Counted from the stretch's first letter, positions 32,550-42,589 are shown. The stretch is DNA of 64,000 nt from Tumebacillus lacus (GCF_026410385.1 NZ_JAPMLT010000002.1:248001-312000); one strand, 5' to 3'. The notes: generated from the letters alone by a model not told the origin. Numbers and translations are program-made.

Positions 32550-34382
32550 TTACTCCACCGTAACCGACTTCGCCAGGTTGCGCGGGTTATCCACGTCGTT
32601 GCCGCGTGCCGTCGACGCGTAGTATGCGAGCAACTGCAGCGGGATCACAGCCAGCACCGGTGCCAGGAACGGCAGGGTGCGCGGGATGCGAATCACGCGG
32701 TCGACCGACTTGGCGATCTCTTTGTCGTCTTCCCATGCGATGCCGAGCACGTACGCGTCGCGGGTTTTGACTTCGATGATGTTGGAGAGGGTCTTGTCGT
32801 ACAGGTCATCTTGGGTGACCAGTGCGACGACCGGGACGTCCTCGACGATCAGGGCGAGGGTGCCGTGTTTGAGTTCGCCTGCTGCGTACGCTTCTGCGTG
32901 CATGTAGGAGATCTCTTTGAGCTTCAGCGAGCCTTCCAGCGAGACCGCGTAGTCGAGGCCGCGGCCAATGAAGAAGGCATGCTCTTTGGATGCCCATTCG
33001 TTGGCGAATGCTTTGACCTCGTCGGAGGTGCCGAGCGCTTTTTCCGCCAGTTCCGGCAGTTCGCGCAGGGCGGCGAGGATCTCCGGGACTTGGGTGGCGC
33101 CCACGGAGCCGCGCTGCTCAGCCAGCCAGCCTGCGAACAGGTAGAGGGAGATCAGCTGCGTGGTGTACGCCTTGGTCGAAGCGACGGAGATCTCCGGGCC
33201 TGCCCAGGTGAACACGACATCGTCCGCTTCACGAGCTGCGGAGGAGCCGACGACGTTGGTGATCGCGACGACGCGGGTGCCGCGAGCTTTTGCTTCGCGC
33301 AGAGCTGCCAGGGTGTCGGCCGTCTCGCCTGACTGGGTGATGATGATCATCAGCGTGTTTTCGGTGATGATCGGATCACGATAGCGGTACTCGGACGCGA
33401 TCTCGCAGGAGACCGGGATGCGGGTCAGCTTTTCCAGTGCAGCCGCGCCGACCATGCCGGCATGCCACGAGGTGCCGCATGCGACGATGTGGATGCGGTC
33501 GATGTTTTGCGCGAAGTTCTCCGGCCATTGGATCTCGTCGAACACGACGCGCTGGCCGTCTTCGGAGATGCGGCCGGTCAGGGTGTCGCGGATCGCTTTC
33601 GGCTGCTCGTGGATCTCTTTGAGCATGAAGTGCTCGTAGCCGCCTTTTTCAGCAGCCGATGCGCTCCAGGTGACTTCGTAGACGTTCTTTTCAGTCGGGT
33701 TGCCTGCGAGGTCGAACGTTTTGACCGAGTCTTGGGTCAGGACCGCCATCTCGCCGTCTTCGAGGATGTAGACGTTGCGGGTGTATTCAAGAATCGCCGG
33801 GATGTCCGACGCGATGAAGTTTTCGTCTTGGCCAAGGCCGATGATCAGCGGGGACTGTTTGCGCACGGCGATCAGTTTGCCCGGCTCGTATTTGCTCATG
33901 ATGCCCAGCGCATAAGCGCCGTGCAGTCGCTTGTTGACGAGCAGAACGGTTTCGAACAGGTCGCCGGTCCAGAGCTCTTCCAGCAGGTGAGCGACGACTT
34001 CGGAGTCGGTCTCAGACAGGAAGACGTGGCCTTTTGCAATCAGCTCTTCACGAATCGGGATGTAGTTCTCGATGATGCCGTTGTGCACGATGGTGAAGTT
34101 GCCGGTCTGGTCTTGGTGCGGATGCGCGTTTTCATCAGACGGACGGCCGTGGGTCGCCCAACGGGTATGACCGATGCCTTGCGAGCCGGTGATGCGATCC
34201 GGGCCGTCGACGAGCTCGGCCAGATTGGCCAGACGGCCGACCGTTTTCTTGATGGTGACGTCGCCGTCGTTGAAGACTGCGATACCCGAAGAGTCATAGC
34301 CACGGTATTCCAACTTCGACATGCCGTGCAGCAGGACGTCCTGCGCTTGTTTGTTGCCGATATATCCAACGATTCCACACAT
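32550..34382 (-). CDS. glmS: Glutamine--fructose-6-phosphate aminotransferase (isomerizing)
   Basis: Makes glucosamine-6-phosphate from fructose-6-phosphate and glutamine, the first step of wall amino-sugar synthesis. 610 residues, full length. The glutaminase domain starts with Cys2 nucleophile (MCGIVGYIG), with GHTRWATHG and HNGIIENY. Two SIS domains follow (CGTSWHAG, TQSGETADT, and SGRGLDYAV-like IGRGLDYAVSLEGSLKLKEIS), ending in the conserved NPRNLAKSVTVE. It is preceded by the glmS ribozyme, so the mRNA is cleaved when glucosamine-6-phosphate accumulates. The ATG follows GAGGAGG. Confidence 0.98.
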   Translation of the reverse strand: MCGIVGYIGNKQAQDVLLHGMSKLEYRGYDSSGIAVFNDGDVTIKKTVGRLANLAELVDGPDRITGSQGIGHTRWATHGRPSDENAHPHQDQTGNFTIVHNGIIENYIPIREELIAKGHVFLSETDSEVVAHLLEELWTGDLFETVLLVNKRLHGAYALGIMSKYEPGKLIAVRKQSPLIIGLGQDENFIASDIPAILEYTRNVYILEDGEMAVLTQDSVKTFDLAGNPTEKNVYEVTWSASAAEKGGYEHFMLKEIHEQPKAIRDTLTGRISEDGQRVVFDEIQWPENFAQNIDRIHIVACGTSWHAGMVGAAALEKLTRIPVSCEIASEYRYRDPIITENTLMIIITQSGETADTLAALREAKARGTRVVAITNVVGSSAAREADDVVFTWAGPEISVASTKAYTTQLISLYLFAGWLAEQRGSVGATQVPEILAALRELPELAEKALGTSDEVKAFANEWASKEHAFFIGRGLDYAVSLEGSLKLKEISYMHAEAYAAGELKHGTLALIVEDVPVVALVTQDDLYDKTLSNIIEVKTRDAYVLGIAWEDDKEIAKSVDRVIRIPRTLPFLAPVLAVIPLQLLAYYASTARGNDVDNPRNLAKSVTVE

Positions 34383-34504
34383 GTTTACAGTTCCTCCTCA
34401 AATGAGGCAACGGGGAAATAGACCTGCGCCATCGGGGCGCAAGGTACCTGTTGCCGATCCTGTCCCGTTTTTGACGAGCACGGGCGTTTGTTTACTCGGA
34501 GCCA

Positions 34505-34660
34505 TGGCGTCCCTTTGTCCCGCCAGTCACCTGTCGGATTTCGGGAAACGTCCTGTCGTTGTGGCTCGCACCGGGAGGCATCCGCCGATGTTTCGATACT
34601 CCTCCACCTCGTCAACTGCTGTGCGGTAGATCTCCGCTCAGGCACAACAGTTCAGGCGCT
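34505..34660 (-). ncRNA. glmS ribozyme-riboswitch
   Basis: Minus strand begins AAGCGCC (cleavage site before GCGCC) and has the conserved core AGTTGACGAGGTGGAGG, TATCGA, TCGGCGGATGCCTCCCGG, and later GGTGACTGGCGGGACAAAGG. Glucosamine-6-phosphate acts as cofactor for self-cleavage. Confidence 0.95.
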
Positions 34661-34751
34661 TTTGAAAAGACTCACATTACAGAATACGTACGAGCTGTCC
34701 CCTTTTGTAGCATCACCTCCTGCAAAGGTATACTATGCAAGTTTGAAAAAA

Positions 34752-34798
34752 GCGGAATCCGGCGAACGACCTTGTGAGAACGCCCGCCGGGTTCCCGC
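34752..34798 (-). terminator. Terminator of glmM
   Basis: GGAACCCGGCGGGCG pairs with CGTTCGCCGGATTCC, followed on the minus strand by GCTTTTTTC. The 90 bases between it and the ribozyme must hold the glmS promoter or readthrough path; I see only weak candidates there. Confidence 0.8.
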
Positions 34799-34814
34799 CT
34801 GTATGCACGTGATG

Positions 34815-36164
34815 TTACTGCTGGCCTTGCTCTTCGCGGACGACGTCCGCGATCTCACCCACATAGCGTCGCAGGGATTCTTCCTCCGGGCCTTCTGCCA
34901 TGACGCGGATCAGCGGTTCGGTGCCCGATGGGCGCACCAGCACGCGGCCGTCCGCTCCGAGCAGCTCCTCGACGCGCGTGATCGCCGCCTGGATGCGCTC
35001 GTTTTCCTTCCAGCCGTCCTTTGTCGCCACGCGTACGTTGACGAGGACCTGCGGGAAGCTTTGCATCACAGAAGCCAGTGCAGACAGCGACTTCTGAGAT
35101 TCTACCATAATATCCGTGAGTTGCAGGGCTGTCAAGAGACCGTCGCCCGTGGTGTTGTGCTGGAGCATGATGATGTGGCCGGATTGCTCGCCGCCGAGCA
35201 GGTAGCCGCCCTCTTTCATCGCTTCCATCACGTAGCGGTCGCCGACCGCCGCTTTGATCACGTGGATGTCCTGTTCGCGCATCGCTTTGAGGAAACCGAT
35301 GTTCGACATGACGGTGGCGACGACCGTGTTTCCGGCCAGTTCGCCGCGTGCTTTCAAAGCCACGCCGAGGATCGCCATGATGTAGTCGCCGTCGACGATG
35401 TTGCCTTTTTCATCGACTGCGATCAGGCGATCCGCATCACCGTCAAAAGACAGGCCGATCGCCGCACCGTGCGCCAAGACCGCCTCCTGCACGTTTTCCG
35501 GGTGGGTGGAGCCGCAATCGACGTTGATGTTGGTGCCGGTCGGCTCGGCAAAGATCGAGACGACCTCCGCACCGAGGGAGCGGAACACGTCGGCCGCGAT
35601 GTAGGACGCAGCGCCGTTGCCGCAGTCGAGAACGACCTTGACGCCGTCAAAACGGTTTTTGATCGTCGACTGTTGGAACGCGGTGAACATCGCCCCTGCG
35701 TCCAGTTGGTCGAGCACGCGGCCGACGTCGTTGCCGGTCGGACGCGGGAGTTCGTCGGACGCCGCGTCGAGCAGCGCTTCAAACTCTGCTTCTTGCGCGT
35801 CGGTCAGTTTGTAGCCGTCGCCGCCGAAGAATTTGATGCCGTTATCGGGCACCGGGTTGTGCGAGGCGGAGATCATCACGCCTGCGTCCGCTTTCAACTC
35901 GCGGGTGAGGTACGCCACGCCGGGGGTCGGGATGACGCCAAGGCGCAACACGTCCACGCCGATCGAGGTGATGCCGGCGATCAATGCCGCTTCCAGCATG
36001 TCGCCGGAGATGCGGGTGTCTTTGCCGACTGCGATCTGTGCGCGGCCGGAGGTTCCTTTGGTCAGGACGTACGCGCCGGCACGCCCCAGTTTAAATGCCA
36101 ATTCAGGTGTCAGTTCGAGGTTGGCAACACCGCGAACACCGTCAGTTCCGAAATAACGAGCCAC
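34815..36164 (-). CDS. glmM: Phosphoglucosamine mutase
   Basis: Converts glucosamine-6-phosphate to glucosamine-1-phosphate. 449 residues, the normal length. The phosphoserine loop is [13 protein letters not shown] near residue 100; the metal loop is [12 protein letters not shown] near 240; the sugar-binding GGEQSGHI is near 325; the phosphate-binding [12 protein letters not shown] is near 405. The start is a GTG 11 bases after AAGGAG. A terminator and a promoter separate it from cdaR. Confidence 0.98.
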   Translation of the reverse strand: MARYFGTDGVRGVANLELTPELAFKLGRAGAYVLTKGTSGRAQIAVGKDTRISGDMLEAALIAGITSIGVDVLRLGVIPTPGVAYLTRELKADAGVMISASHNPVPDNGIKFFGGDGYKLTDAQEAEFEALLDAASDELPRPTGNDVGRVLDQLDAGAMFTAFQQSTIKNRFDGVKVVLDCGNGAASYIAADVFRSLGAEVVSIFAEPTGTNINVDCGSTHPENVQEAVLAHGAAIGLSFDGDADRLIAVDEKGNIVDGDYIMAILGVALKARGELAGNTVVATVMSNIGFLKAMREQDIHVIKAAVGDRYVMEAMKEGGYLLGGEQSGHIIMLQHNTTGDGLLTALQLTDIMVESQKSLSALASVMQSFPQVLVNVRVATKDGWKENERIQAAITRVEELLGADGRVLVRPSGTEPLIRVMAEGPEEESLRRYVGEIADVVREEQGQQ

Positions 36165-36223
36165 AGAGCAATATTCTCCTTCTCTTTCAGAATATGAGAG
36201 GTCGAACCTTTTACATCCAGTTC

Positions 36224-36252
36224 ATTGTCACACATCCGCGTACAGAGCACAA
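36224..36252 (-). promoter_or_regulatory. Putative glmM promoter
   Basis: TTGTGC (36252-36247), 17 bases, GACAAT (36229-36224) on the minus strand, downstream of the cdaR terminator. Confidence 0.5.
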
Positions 36253-36317
36253 TAGCGACTCTCTCTTTCCCAATTATTAGACGTGCGCGGAGGGCAAAAG
36301 GTTACTCCATCTGTAAA

Positions 36318-36345
36318 AAAGCTCCGAGCAGGCACCCGGAGCTTT
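36318..36345 (-). terminator. Terminator of the cdaA-cdaR operon
   Basis: AAAGCTCCG pairs with CGGAGCTTT, T tract on the minus strand, 30 bases after the cdaR stop. Confidence 0.85.
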
Positions 36346-36373
36346 CTTTTTCAACACTTTATCTTCCAGCTTG

Positions 36374-37594
36374 TTATTTTTTCAGTTCCAAGGTGACGGT
36401 CGCAGGTTCCACCGTCAGCACTTTGATAAAGTTGGGCGCGTTGACCTGCACCCGCATCTGATGCCGTCCCGCCGGCTGATTGGTGACGTCCACGTAGGCA
36501 TGGAGGTCCTGCGCAGTCAGTTTTTCCACCAGTGACGGGGCTCCGGCGACGGTGACCGAGACGGTGTCGCTCGAGTCGAGGACGGTGTAGCTCTGGCCTT
36601 CACTCAGTCCTGTCACTTTGACCGGCACGCCGGCAAAGGTGCGCTCGGAGGCCGCCACGACTTTGATCTCCACCTCGACCTCTTGCGGCTCGACGCCGGT
36701 CACACCTTCGATGTTGGCCAGTTTGAGCGGCAGGCGGGTGTTTTGGCTCAGTCCGGTCAGATCGATCACCGGCACCGGGTAGGCGCTGAGCGACGAGAGA
36801 GCCGCTGCCGAGCCGAACACGGTGACGGAGCCGGTCTGGTTGATCGATTCTACCGCATAGCCCGGTGCGAGGTCGCCTTTGAACTGGAGCTGCAACGGCA
36901 CCGATTTGGAAGGGCGGGTGATCGGTACGTTGACTTCGGCGCGCTCTTGGCTCAGGTGAACGCCCTCGACCTGCTTGCCCGCCTGATTCAAAGCGATCAA
37001 GGGCGCGCTGGTCTGGAGGTTCTCCTGCGCTTCGTCGACGTCGATGGTGGCGACGACGCGGACGACGTCGTTCACCGCCGATTGGGGGCCGGAGATGACG
37101 ACCGCCTTCGGGTTGACGACCGCATCGCCCACGTTCAGACCTTCTTTGGGTTTGCCTTCGGTGACGAGCGTGATCGCCATCTCTTTGTTGGCGTTCTTCT
37201 CCAGTGTAATGGCGACGGTGGTTCTGGTGATCTCCACACCGGGCGGCGTGCCCCGCGTGAACACCTCGACCTCGTGCGTGCCTTCGCCAAGGCGGCGGGC
37301 ATCGGCCATCACTTCGATGGAGCCGCCCGTCGCCACGGCGCGCAACACGTCGAGCGCCGGTCCCTGCAGGGTGAGGTTGACCTTGGGCTCGCCGACCAGC
37401 GAGTAGAGCCTTTCGTCGTAGAGCACCGTCACCGCTTTGTCGTTCAACGACTGCGTGCTCCCGGCAAAACCCGCGCTGCCGTTGCCCGCCGTGTTGGTCT
37501 CTTGGCCGCTGTGCACCGTCATCCAAAGCAGGAGGGCGAGCAGGGCGGCGACGATCTTCAGAATCGTGTTGTTTTGCAGCAGGCGGTCCATCAT
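36374..37594 (-). CDS. cdaR: CdaR (YbbR domain) regulator of the c-di-AMP cyclase
   Basis: Extracytoplasmic, membrane-anchored protein of 406 residues. One N-terminal transmembrane helix (ILKIVAALLALLLWMTVH) is followed by YbbR-like beta domains (for example DVLRAVATGGSIEVMADARRL, VPVKVTGLSEGQSYTVLDSS). It binds CdaA and modulates its activity. Its ATG overlaps the cdaA stop by 4 bases (ATGA), so translation is coupled. Confidence 0.95.
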   Translation of the reverse strand: MMDRLLQNNTILKIVAALLALLLWMTVHSGQETNTAGNGSAGFAGSTQSLNDKAVTVLYDERLYSLVGEPKVNLTLQGPALDVLRAVATGGSIEVMADARRLGEGTHEVEVFTRGTPPGVEITRTTVAITLEKNANKEMAITLVTEGKPKEGLNVGDAVVNPKAVVISGPQSAVNDVVRVVATIDVDEAQENLQTSAPLIALNQAGKQVEGVHLSQERAEVNVPITRPSKSVPLQLQFKGDLAPGYAVESINQTGSVTVFGSAAALSSLSAYPVPVIDLTGLSQNTRLPLKLANIEGVTGVEPQEVEVEIKVVAASERTFAGVPVKVTGLSEGQSYTVLDSSDTVSVTVAGAPSLVEKLTAQDLHAYVDVTNQPAGRHQMRVQVNAPNFIKVLTVEPATVTLELKK

Positions 37595-38424
37595 TCCGAT
37601 CCACCCGCCTTTCGCCCGAACAGCGTGAAGCCGCGCTCTTTGTTTTTGATCAGGAGCTTGGACAGCATCTCGCGGAACGTCTGCTCATCGAGGTTGCGGG
37701 TGATCGTGCCGTCGAGGGCGATGGAGATCGTTCCGGTCTCCTCGGAGACGACGACGGCGACCGAGTCGGACAGTTCGGAGACGCCGATGGCCGCCCGGTG
37801 CCGGGTGCCCAGTTCTTTGCTCAGCTCCGGATTGTCGGTCAAGGGCAGAAACGCCGATGCGGCGACGATGCGATTGGCCTGGATCATCACCGCTCCGTCG
37901 TGGAGCGGGGTGTTCGGGATGAAGATGTTGATCAAAAGTTCGGACGAGACGATCGCCCCGATGGCGATGCCCGTCTCCGTATAATCGCCAAGACCGGTGT
38001 CGCGCTCGATGATGATCAGCGCGCCGATCTTGTTTTTTGACAGCACTTGTGTCGCTTTGGTCAATTCGCCGATTGTGCGCGGGATGTCCTCCTCGTCAAA
38101 CACCGTCGTGCTCCGGGCAAAGAAGCGTCCCCGCCCGAGTTGTTCCAGCGCACGCCGCAGTTCCGGCTGAAAGACGACCGGAATCGCGAACAGTCCGATC
38201 GTCAGCGTCTTGTCGAGCAGCCACGAAAGCGCTGCCAGATCTAACGCGTGGGAGAGCCCGGTGCCGATCAGGATGACGACGACGCCTTGGAGCAACTGCA
38301 CCGCCCGGGTGCCGCGAATCAGCATAATCACGCGGTATATCACAAAAGCGACGATGATGATATCGAGCGCATCAAACAGATTAAACGTGCCAAAAATCTT
38401 CTCGAATGTTTGCAAATCGGCCAC
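37591..38424 (-). CDS. cdaA: Diadenylate cyclase CdaA (DisA_N domain)
   Basis: Main vegetative c-di-AMP synthase, 277 residues. Three N-terminal transmembrane helices (LDIIIVAFVIYRVIML, LLQGVVVILIGTGLSHAL, TLTIGLFAIPVVFQPELRRAL) precede the catalytic DAC domain with LHDGAVMI (DGA) and GTRHRAAIG (RHR). The start is a GTG with AAAGG upstream. Its product is the ligand of the riboswitch at 18.6 kb. Confidence 0.97.
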   Translation of the reverse strand: MADLQTFEKIFGTFNLFDALDIIIVAFVIYRVIMLIRGTRAVQLLQGVVVILIGTGLSHALDLAALSWLLDKTLTIGLFAIPVVFQPELRRALEQLGRGRFFARSTTVFDEEDIPRTIGELTKATQVLSKNKIGALIIIERDTGLGDYTETGIAIGAIVSSELLINIFIPNTPLHDGAVMIQANRIVAASAFLPLTDNPELSKELGTRHRAAIGVSELSDSVAVVVSEETGTISIALDGTITRNLDEQTFREMLSKLLIKNKERGFTLFGRKAGGSE

Positions 38425-38538
38425 CTACTGCCTTTCCACTGTCACAGCTTCTGTACCATGCTTACTATTTCCGTTCTTGCCGTATTCTTATGATTTCGCT
38501 AGGACTCCCTGTTCTCCTTTTTGATTTTTATAAAAAAA

Positions 38539-38569
38539 CCCCTCTTTTCCAAGAGACGGAAAAGAGGGG
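38539..38569 (-). terminator. Terminator of the sigW-rsiW operon
   Basis: CCCCTCTTTTCC pairs perfectly with GGAAAAGAGGGG, followed by seven Ts on the minus strand. It separates rsiW from cdaA. Confidence 0.9.
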
Positions 38570-38576
38570 GTATCGG

Positions 38577-39185
38577 TTACTGCCCGTTCTTTGAGATCTC
38601 GTGCCAGGCCCGCTTGACGTAAAACATCATCCGCTCCAGCGCTTCGTCAACGACGACCGTCTCGCCGGAGATGTCGGCCGTGGCGGAACGATAGATGTGA
38701 CCGCCGACCGCGGTGACGGAGCCGTTGACTCGGCCGCGCACTTCGACATCGCCGTTTTGGATGACGAGGTCGCCTTGGTATTCGCTTCCCTCCGGGACGA
38801 TCACCTTGCCGTTTTCGACGATCAACCCTTGCGAGTTGTCTGCCGTCAGGGCAAATTCGTCCGGCGTCGCCAGCGAGAAGCCAAGACCGAAGACCAGCAC
38901 CGCCGCCGCCGCGATGCCGCTGTATTTCATAAACTGCGGTCGCCAGTTGCCGCGCGGCGGATGTTCTTTGTCCAGTTTGGCAAGTACATTTTCGGTAAAG
39001 CCGGGCGGCGCTTTCAGCCACTCCGCCTGCACCGCGTCTTGAATCGCGCTGCCGAGGAGTTGGAAGTGCGTCAAGCACGGGGGACACGAGGCCATGTGCG
39101 CTTCAAATCGCTCGCGCTCTGCCGCATCCATCTCTTCGTCCAGATACCGATGCATCAGTTCTTCATAATGTTCCGTGCAGCTCAC
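38577..39185 (-). CDS. rsiW: Anti-sigma-W factor RsiW
   Basis: Protein of 202 residues. The N-terminal zinc-binding anti-sigma motif is FEAHMASCPPC (HxxxCxxC) near residue 30. A single transmembrane helix lies near residues 90-110 (GIAAAAVLVFGLGFSLA), followed by an extracytoplasmic domain. It holds SigW inactive until cleaved by site-1 and site-2 proteases under envelope stress. The GTG at 39185 has AGGAGG at 8 bases; the GTG at 39194 is too close. It starts 12 bases after sigW. Confidence 0.93.
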   Translation of the reverse strand: MSCTEHYEELMHRYLDEEMDAAERERFEAHMASCPPCLTHFQLLGSAIQDAVQAEWLKAPPGFTENVLAKLDKEHPPRGNWRPQFMKYSGIAAAAVLVFGLGFSLATPDEFALTADNSQGLIVENGKVIVPEGSEYQGDLVIQNGDVEVRGRVNGSVTAVGGHIYRSATADISGETVVVDEALERMMFYVKRAWHEISKNGQ

Positions 39186-39197
39186 GTCCCACACCTC

Positions 39198-39764
39198 CTA
39201 TTGAGTCGCCTTGAGGCCGGCGCGCAGGGCTTCCCGACCGCGATGAATCCGCGTCTTGACGGTCGAGACCGGCACCTCTAAAATGTCGGCGATCTCCTGC
39301 AGCGACAGATCATGCATATACTTGAGAATCACAGCCGCGCGGTAGTTGTCCGGCAGATTTTCAATCGCCGTCTGCACCTCGCGATGCGTCTCGTTGCGAA
39401 CCGCATCCTCCTCCGGGGTGCGGCCCGGTGAGGCCAACCGCGAATACATGTCGCCTCCCTCGACGCCGCCTGTCTCCGCGTCGAGCGAGTAGTCCGCCTT
39501 TTTCTTGCGCATCCGGTCGATACAAAGGTTCGTCGCGATGCGGTAGATCCAAGTGGAAAATTTGTGATTCGCGTTGTATTTGTTCAGGTTCGCATACGCG
39601 CGCAAAAACGCCTCTTGCGCCACGTCTTCCGCTTCCTGCGGGTTGCCGAGCATTCGATAGCCCAGATTGTACAATTTGTCTTTGTAGATCTCCACCAACT
39701 CACCAAACGCCAGCCGGTCACCTTTTTGGGCCCGTTTGACGATTCGATGTTCCAACAGTTCCAT
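39198..39764 (-). CDS. sigW: ECF RNA polymerase sigma factor SigW
   Basis: Sigma factor of 188 residues. Region 2 (RMLGNPQEAEDVAQEAFLRAYANL, FSTWIYRIATNLCIDRMRKKK) and region 4 (LPDNYRAAVILKYMHDLSLQEIADIL, VPVSTVKTRIHRGREAL) are complete. It directs envelope-stress genes. A near-perfect SigW promoter lies directly upstream, implying autoregulation. The ATG follows GGAGG. Co-transcribed with rsiW. Confidence 0.97.
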   Translation of the reverse strand: MELLEHRIVKRAQKGDRLAFGELVEIYKDKLYNLGYRMLGNPQEAEDVAQEAFLRAYANLNKYNANHKFSTWIYRIATNLCIDRMRKKKADYSLDAETGGVEGGDMYSRLASPGRTPEEDAVRNETHREVQTAIENLPDNYRAAVILKYMHDLSLQEIADILEVPVSTVKTRIHRGREALRAGLKATQ

Positions 39765-39801
39765 GAGCAGCCTCCGACGTTTGACTCCGGCTACAAGGGG
39801 A

Positions 39802-39827
39802 TACGCACCGGACTCGAAAAAGTTTCA
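39802..39827 (-). promoter_or_regulatory. SigW autoregulatory promoter
   Basis: TGAAAC (39827-39822), exactly 16 bases, CGTAT (39805-39801) on the minus strand matches the SigW consensus TGAAAC-N16-CGTA. Confidence 0.9.
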
Positions 39828-39883
39828 CTCCTTTTTGATTTTCCCCTCTTCCTAAAAAATACCTGCCGATCGGTCAGAAAAAA

Positions 39884-39911
39884 AAAGATCCCCGTAAAGA
39901 CAGGAATCTTT
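39884..39911 (-). terminator. Probable terminator of the MFS gene
   Basis: AAAGATTCC pairs imperfectly with GGGATCTTT on the minus strand, followed by eight or more Ts. Confidence 0.55.
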
Positions 39912-39936
39912 TCGAATACATATACATACAGTCCCA

Positions 39937-41193
39937 TTATGCCTGCTGTGTGGTTTCCGACGGAGTGGTCGCCTGGGCTGCCGCGTTGGCCAGTTTCTCG
40001 AGCGCCCGCTGCTCCTTCAGCCAACGCCAGGCAAACAGCGCGGTCATCACCAGCACGATCGAGCCGCCGATCGCAAACGGGGCACGCAGTGAGATCATCG
40101 ATTCGAGCTGGGCCGCGGCGAATGTCGCCAGCGGGTAGCAGATCACCGAGACCATCTGCACGACTGCGTAAATCGAGGAGCGCAAATGCGGTTCCGACTG
40201 CTGAATGATCGTCGATTCCGAGATGTTGTACACCACCTGGCCGAGGCCGAACACCGCCATCACCAAGATCAACATCAGCCACCAGTGGCTGAACGAAGCC
40301 AAGATCCCCACCGCACCGCACAAGAGCGCGCCGACGATCAACACATGACTGTCCCGCCATTTCAGATCCAAGCGGCGCATCAGCATCGCACCGCCAAGAC
40401 CTCCGACGACCGTCGCGCTGTTCACGACGGAGAGCAGGAACGAGCCGCCCCCGATCACATCGCGCACCAGCGGTGCCATCATCACCAGCATCGGCACGAG
40501 GAACGTGTTGATCGTCAGCGACGTCCAGAACACCAAACGGAGCGTTGACGAGTCGGTGATCGCTTTGCGAGCCGCCTGCCAGTTCTCGCTGAAGCGCGAG
40601 AACACCTCTTTGACACTGCGCTGATCCCCTTTCGCCGACAGAGTCGGTGCCCCTCCCCCGATAAAGAAAGAGACGATGCCCGCGATGATAAAGGTCACCG
40701 CGTTGACCATAAATCCAGCTCCGAAGAACCACTGCATCAACGCCCCGCCGGTCAAAAATCCGACCAACTGCGTGATGCTGCGCCCGGAAGCCAGATCCGC
40801 ATTTGCTTTGCGAAGCTGCTCCGAGATCGTCGGAATGTACGATTGCATCGCAGCTTCAAAACCGCCCGCCAAGAAAGAGTTCCCTGCCGTCAGCAACAGC
40901 GTGACGTAGGTCAAGTTGCTTCCCTCGCCCATCGCCACGAACCAAAACAACACCATCAATCCGCCGCGTACCAGGTCGCTCCACACGATCATCTTGCGGC
41001 TTCCAATATAATTGACCCACGGCGCCAAGATAAACGAGCCGACCGCGCGCGCGATGATCGACAAGGACACCGCTCCCGCCACGCCCCAAGCGCCCCCTTG
41101 TACCAAGGCAAACCAGACCAATGTAATACTAAAAATGTAGTCCCCGTAATAAGACAAGGTCCGTGCGAACCAAAACGCTTTAAACTTGTTCAC
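39937..41193 (-). CDS. MFS transporter
   Basis: Membrane protein of 418 residues with about 12 hydrophobic segments. Motifs resemble the drug-export/enterobactin-exporter-like MFS group: FWFARTLSYYGDYIFSITLVW at the start, APWVNYIGSRKMIVWSDLVRGG (motif A-like) after TM2, and GGAMLMRRLDLKWRDS in the middle. Substrate unknown. The start is a GTG behind GGAGGGG. It lies upstream of sigW on the same strand but has its own likely terminator, so it need not be part of the SigW operon. Confidence 0.83.
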   Translation of the reverse strand: MNKFKAFWFARTLSYYGDYIFSITLVWFALVQGGAWGVAGAVSLSIIARAVGSFILAPWVNYIGSRKMIVWSDLVRGGLMVLFWFVAMGEGSNLTYVTLLLTAGNSFLAGGFEAAMQSYIPTISEQLRKANADLASGRSITQLVGFLTGGALMQWFFGAGFMVNAVTFIIAGIVSFFIGGGAPTLSAKGDQRSVKEVFSRFSENWQAARKAITDSSTLRLVFWTSLTINTFLVPMLVMMAPLVRDVIGGGSFLLSVVNSATVVGGLGGAMLMRRLDLKWRDSHVLIVGALLCGAVGILASFSHWWLMLILVMAVFGLGQVVYNISESTIIQQSEPHLRSSIYAVVQMVSVICYPLATFAAAQLESMISLRAPFAIGGSIVLVMTALFAWRWLKEQRALEKLANAAAQATTPSETTQQA

Positions 41194-41353
41194 TTCTCTT
41201 TCCCCTCCTTTCCTCCATGATGATCAGGTTATAACTGGAATATTCAGATATCATGCAAATTATGATCGAGTCCGTCAACTGCTGGATCGATTTTCTGGGA
41301 GGATGATTCATAAGTCTAATATTAAATGTATGCTACTCGGGCAAAAAAAACAA

Positions 41354-41396
41354 GCTCTTGTGACGAATTTAACTTACAAAAATCCGTTACAAGAGC
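41354..41396 (-). terminator. Terminator of the cysH-sat operon
   Basis: GCTCTTGTAACG pairs with CGTCACAAGAGC around a 19-base loop, followed on the minus strand by TTGTTTTTTTT. Confidence 0.8.
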
Positions 41397-41416
41397 AAAA
41401 ATGTGTTTTTATTTGT

Positions 41417-42589
41417 TTAGTTGGCGTGCACTTTTCCCTGCATACCGCGGATCAGCACCTCCGCGACCTCCGGACGCGTAAACTCGACCGGCAAGGATTC
41501 TCCGGCGCGAAGTTTGGCGCGCACCTTGGTCCCGGAGAGAGTCAGGTGGTCTTCTTTGCCGTGCGGGCACGTCTTGGTCGAGGCCATCGCTTGGCATTTC
41601 GTGCAATAGAAGCTGTGTTCGAAGAACAGAGGCTGGATGCCGAGTTCCTCCGCCGTGAAGTGGCGGAAGATCAGCTGCGCGTCGTACGTGCCGTAATAAT
41701 CGCCGACCCCGGCGTGGTCACGGCCGACGATAAAGTGCGTGCAGCCGAAGTTTTTGCGCACCATCGCGTGGAACACCGCCTCGCGAGGACCCGCATAGCG
41801 CATCGCCGCCGGAAACACGCCGAGTTGGACGCGATCCTCCGGGTAGTAGTGCCGGAGTAGCACTTCGTAGCTCTCCATGCGCACATCGGCCGGGATGTCG
41901 TCCGATTTGGTCTCGCCGACGAGCGGGTTCAGGAACAGGCCGTCGACGATCTCCAAGGCGCTTTTTTGAATGTATTCATGCGCGCGGTGCACCGGGTTGC
42001 GGGTCTGGAATCCGACGACGGTGTTCCAGCCTTTTTCCGCGAACAGCTCGCGCGTTTCTCTCGGGTCAAAGCGAAACTCGGCAAAGTCTCGGTCGCTCTG
42101 GCGTTCCAGCAACCAGATGTCGCCTGCGAGATAGACATCCGGTCTTTGATACAATTTCGCCACGCCCGGATGCGCATCCTCTGTCGTGCGATAGACAAGT
42201 TCTGCCTCCCGCACTTTGTCGACTTGATATTGTTCACTGACTTGCAACGTTCCGTAGATCACGCCGTCTTCGCCGACCAGCGCGACCGTCTCTCCGACTT
42301 GGATCTGCTCGGCGAGGGCTTTCTCAACCGGCAGGGTGATTGGCAGGCTCCATACGGTGCCGTCTGCGAGGCGCATGTTCTCCAGCACGCTCACATAGTC
42401 GGCTGCCCCCAAAAACCCCGTGAGCGGCGAAAATGCGCCCACAGCGATCAGTTCCAAATCGGAGAGTGCAAAGGAGTCCAAAGGGACCTGTTTCAGCGTT
42501 TTTGCTATCTGTCGTTGTTCTTCCCGTTCTGCTCCTGTCAGCACACGGTCGATCAAGGTACCGCCATGCGGCGCAATCAAACCTTTCAC
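41417..42589 (-). CDS. sat: Sulfate adenylyltransferase (ATP sulfurylase)
   Basis: Makes adenosine 5'-phosphosulfate (APS) from sulfate and ATP. 390 residues, matching the Bacillus enzyme. Active-site motifs: [11 protein letters not shown] near 195, GRDHAGVG near 290. [17 protein letters not shown] near 345 looks like the zinc-binding four-cysteine element of prokaryotic enzymes. The GTG start follows GGGAGG. Third gene of an apparent cysH, TauE-like, sat operon; no APS kinase (cysC) follows. Confidence 0.96.
   Translation of the reverse strand: MKGLIAPHGGTLIDRVLTGAEREEQRQIAKTLKQVPLDSFALSDLELIAVGAFSPLTGFLGAADYVSVLENMRLADGTVWSLPITLPVEKALAEQIQVGETVALVGEDGVIYGTLQVSEQYQVDKVREAELVYRTTEDAHPGVAKLYQRPDVYLAGDIWLLERQSDRDFAEFRFDPRETRELFAEKGWNTVVGFQTRNPVHRAHEYIQKSALEIVDGLFLNPLVGETKSDDIPADVRMESYEVLLRHYYPEDRVQLGVFPAAMRYAGPREAVFHAMVRKNFGCTHFIVGRDHAGVGDYYGTYDAQLIFRHFTAEELGIQPLFFEHSFYCTKCQAMASTKTCPHGKEDHLTLSGTKVRAKLRAGESLPVEFTRPEVAEVLIRGMQGKVHAN

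Noticed and set aside
34676..34716. 13-codon leader peptide frame before the glmS ribozyme
   Set aside because: AGGAGG is only two bases from the ATG, and nothing suggests attenuation in addition to the ribozyme.
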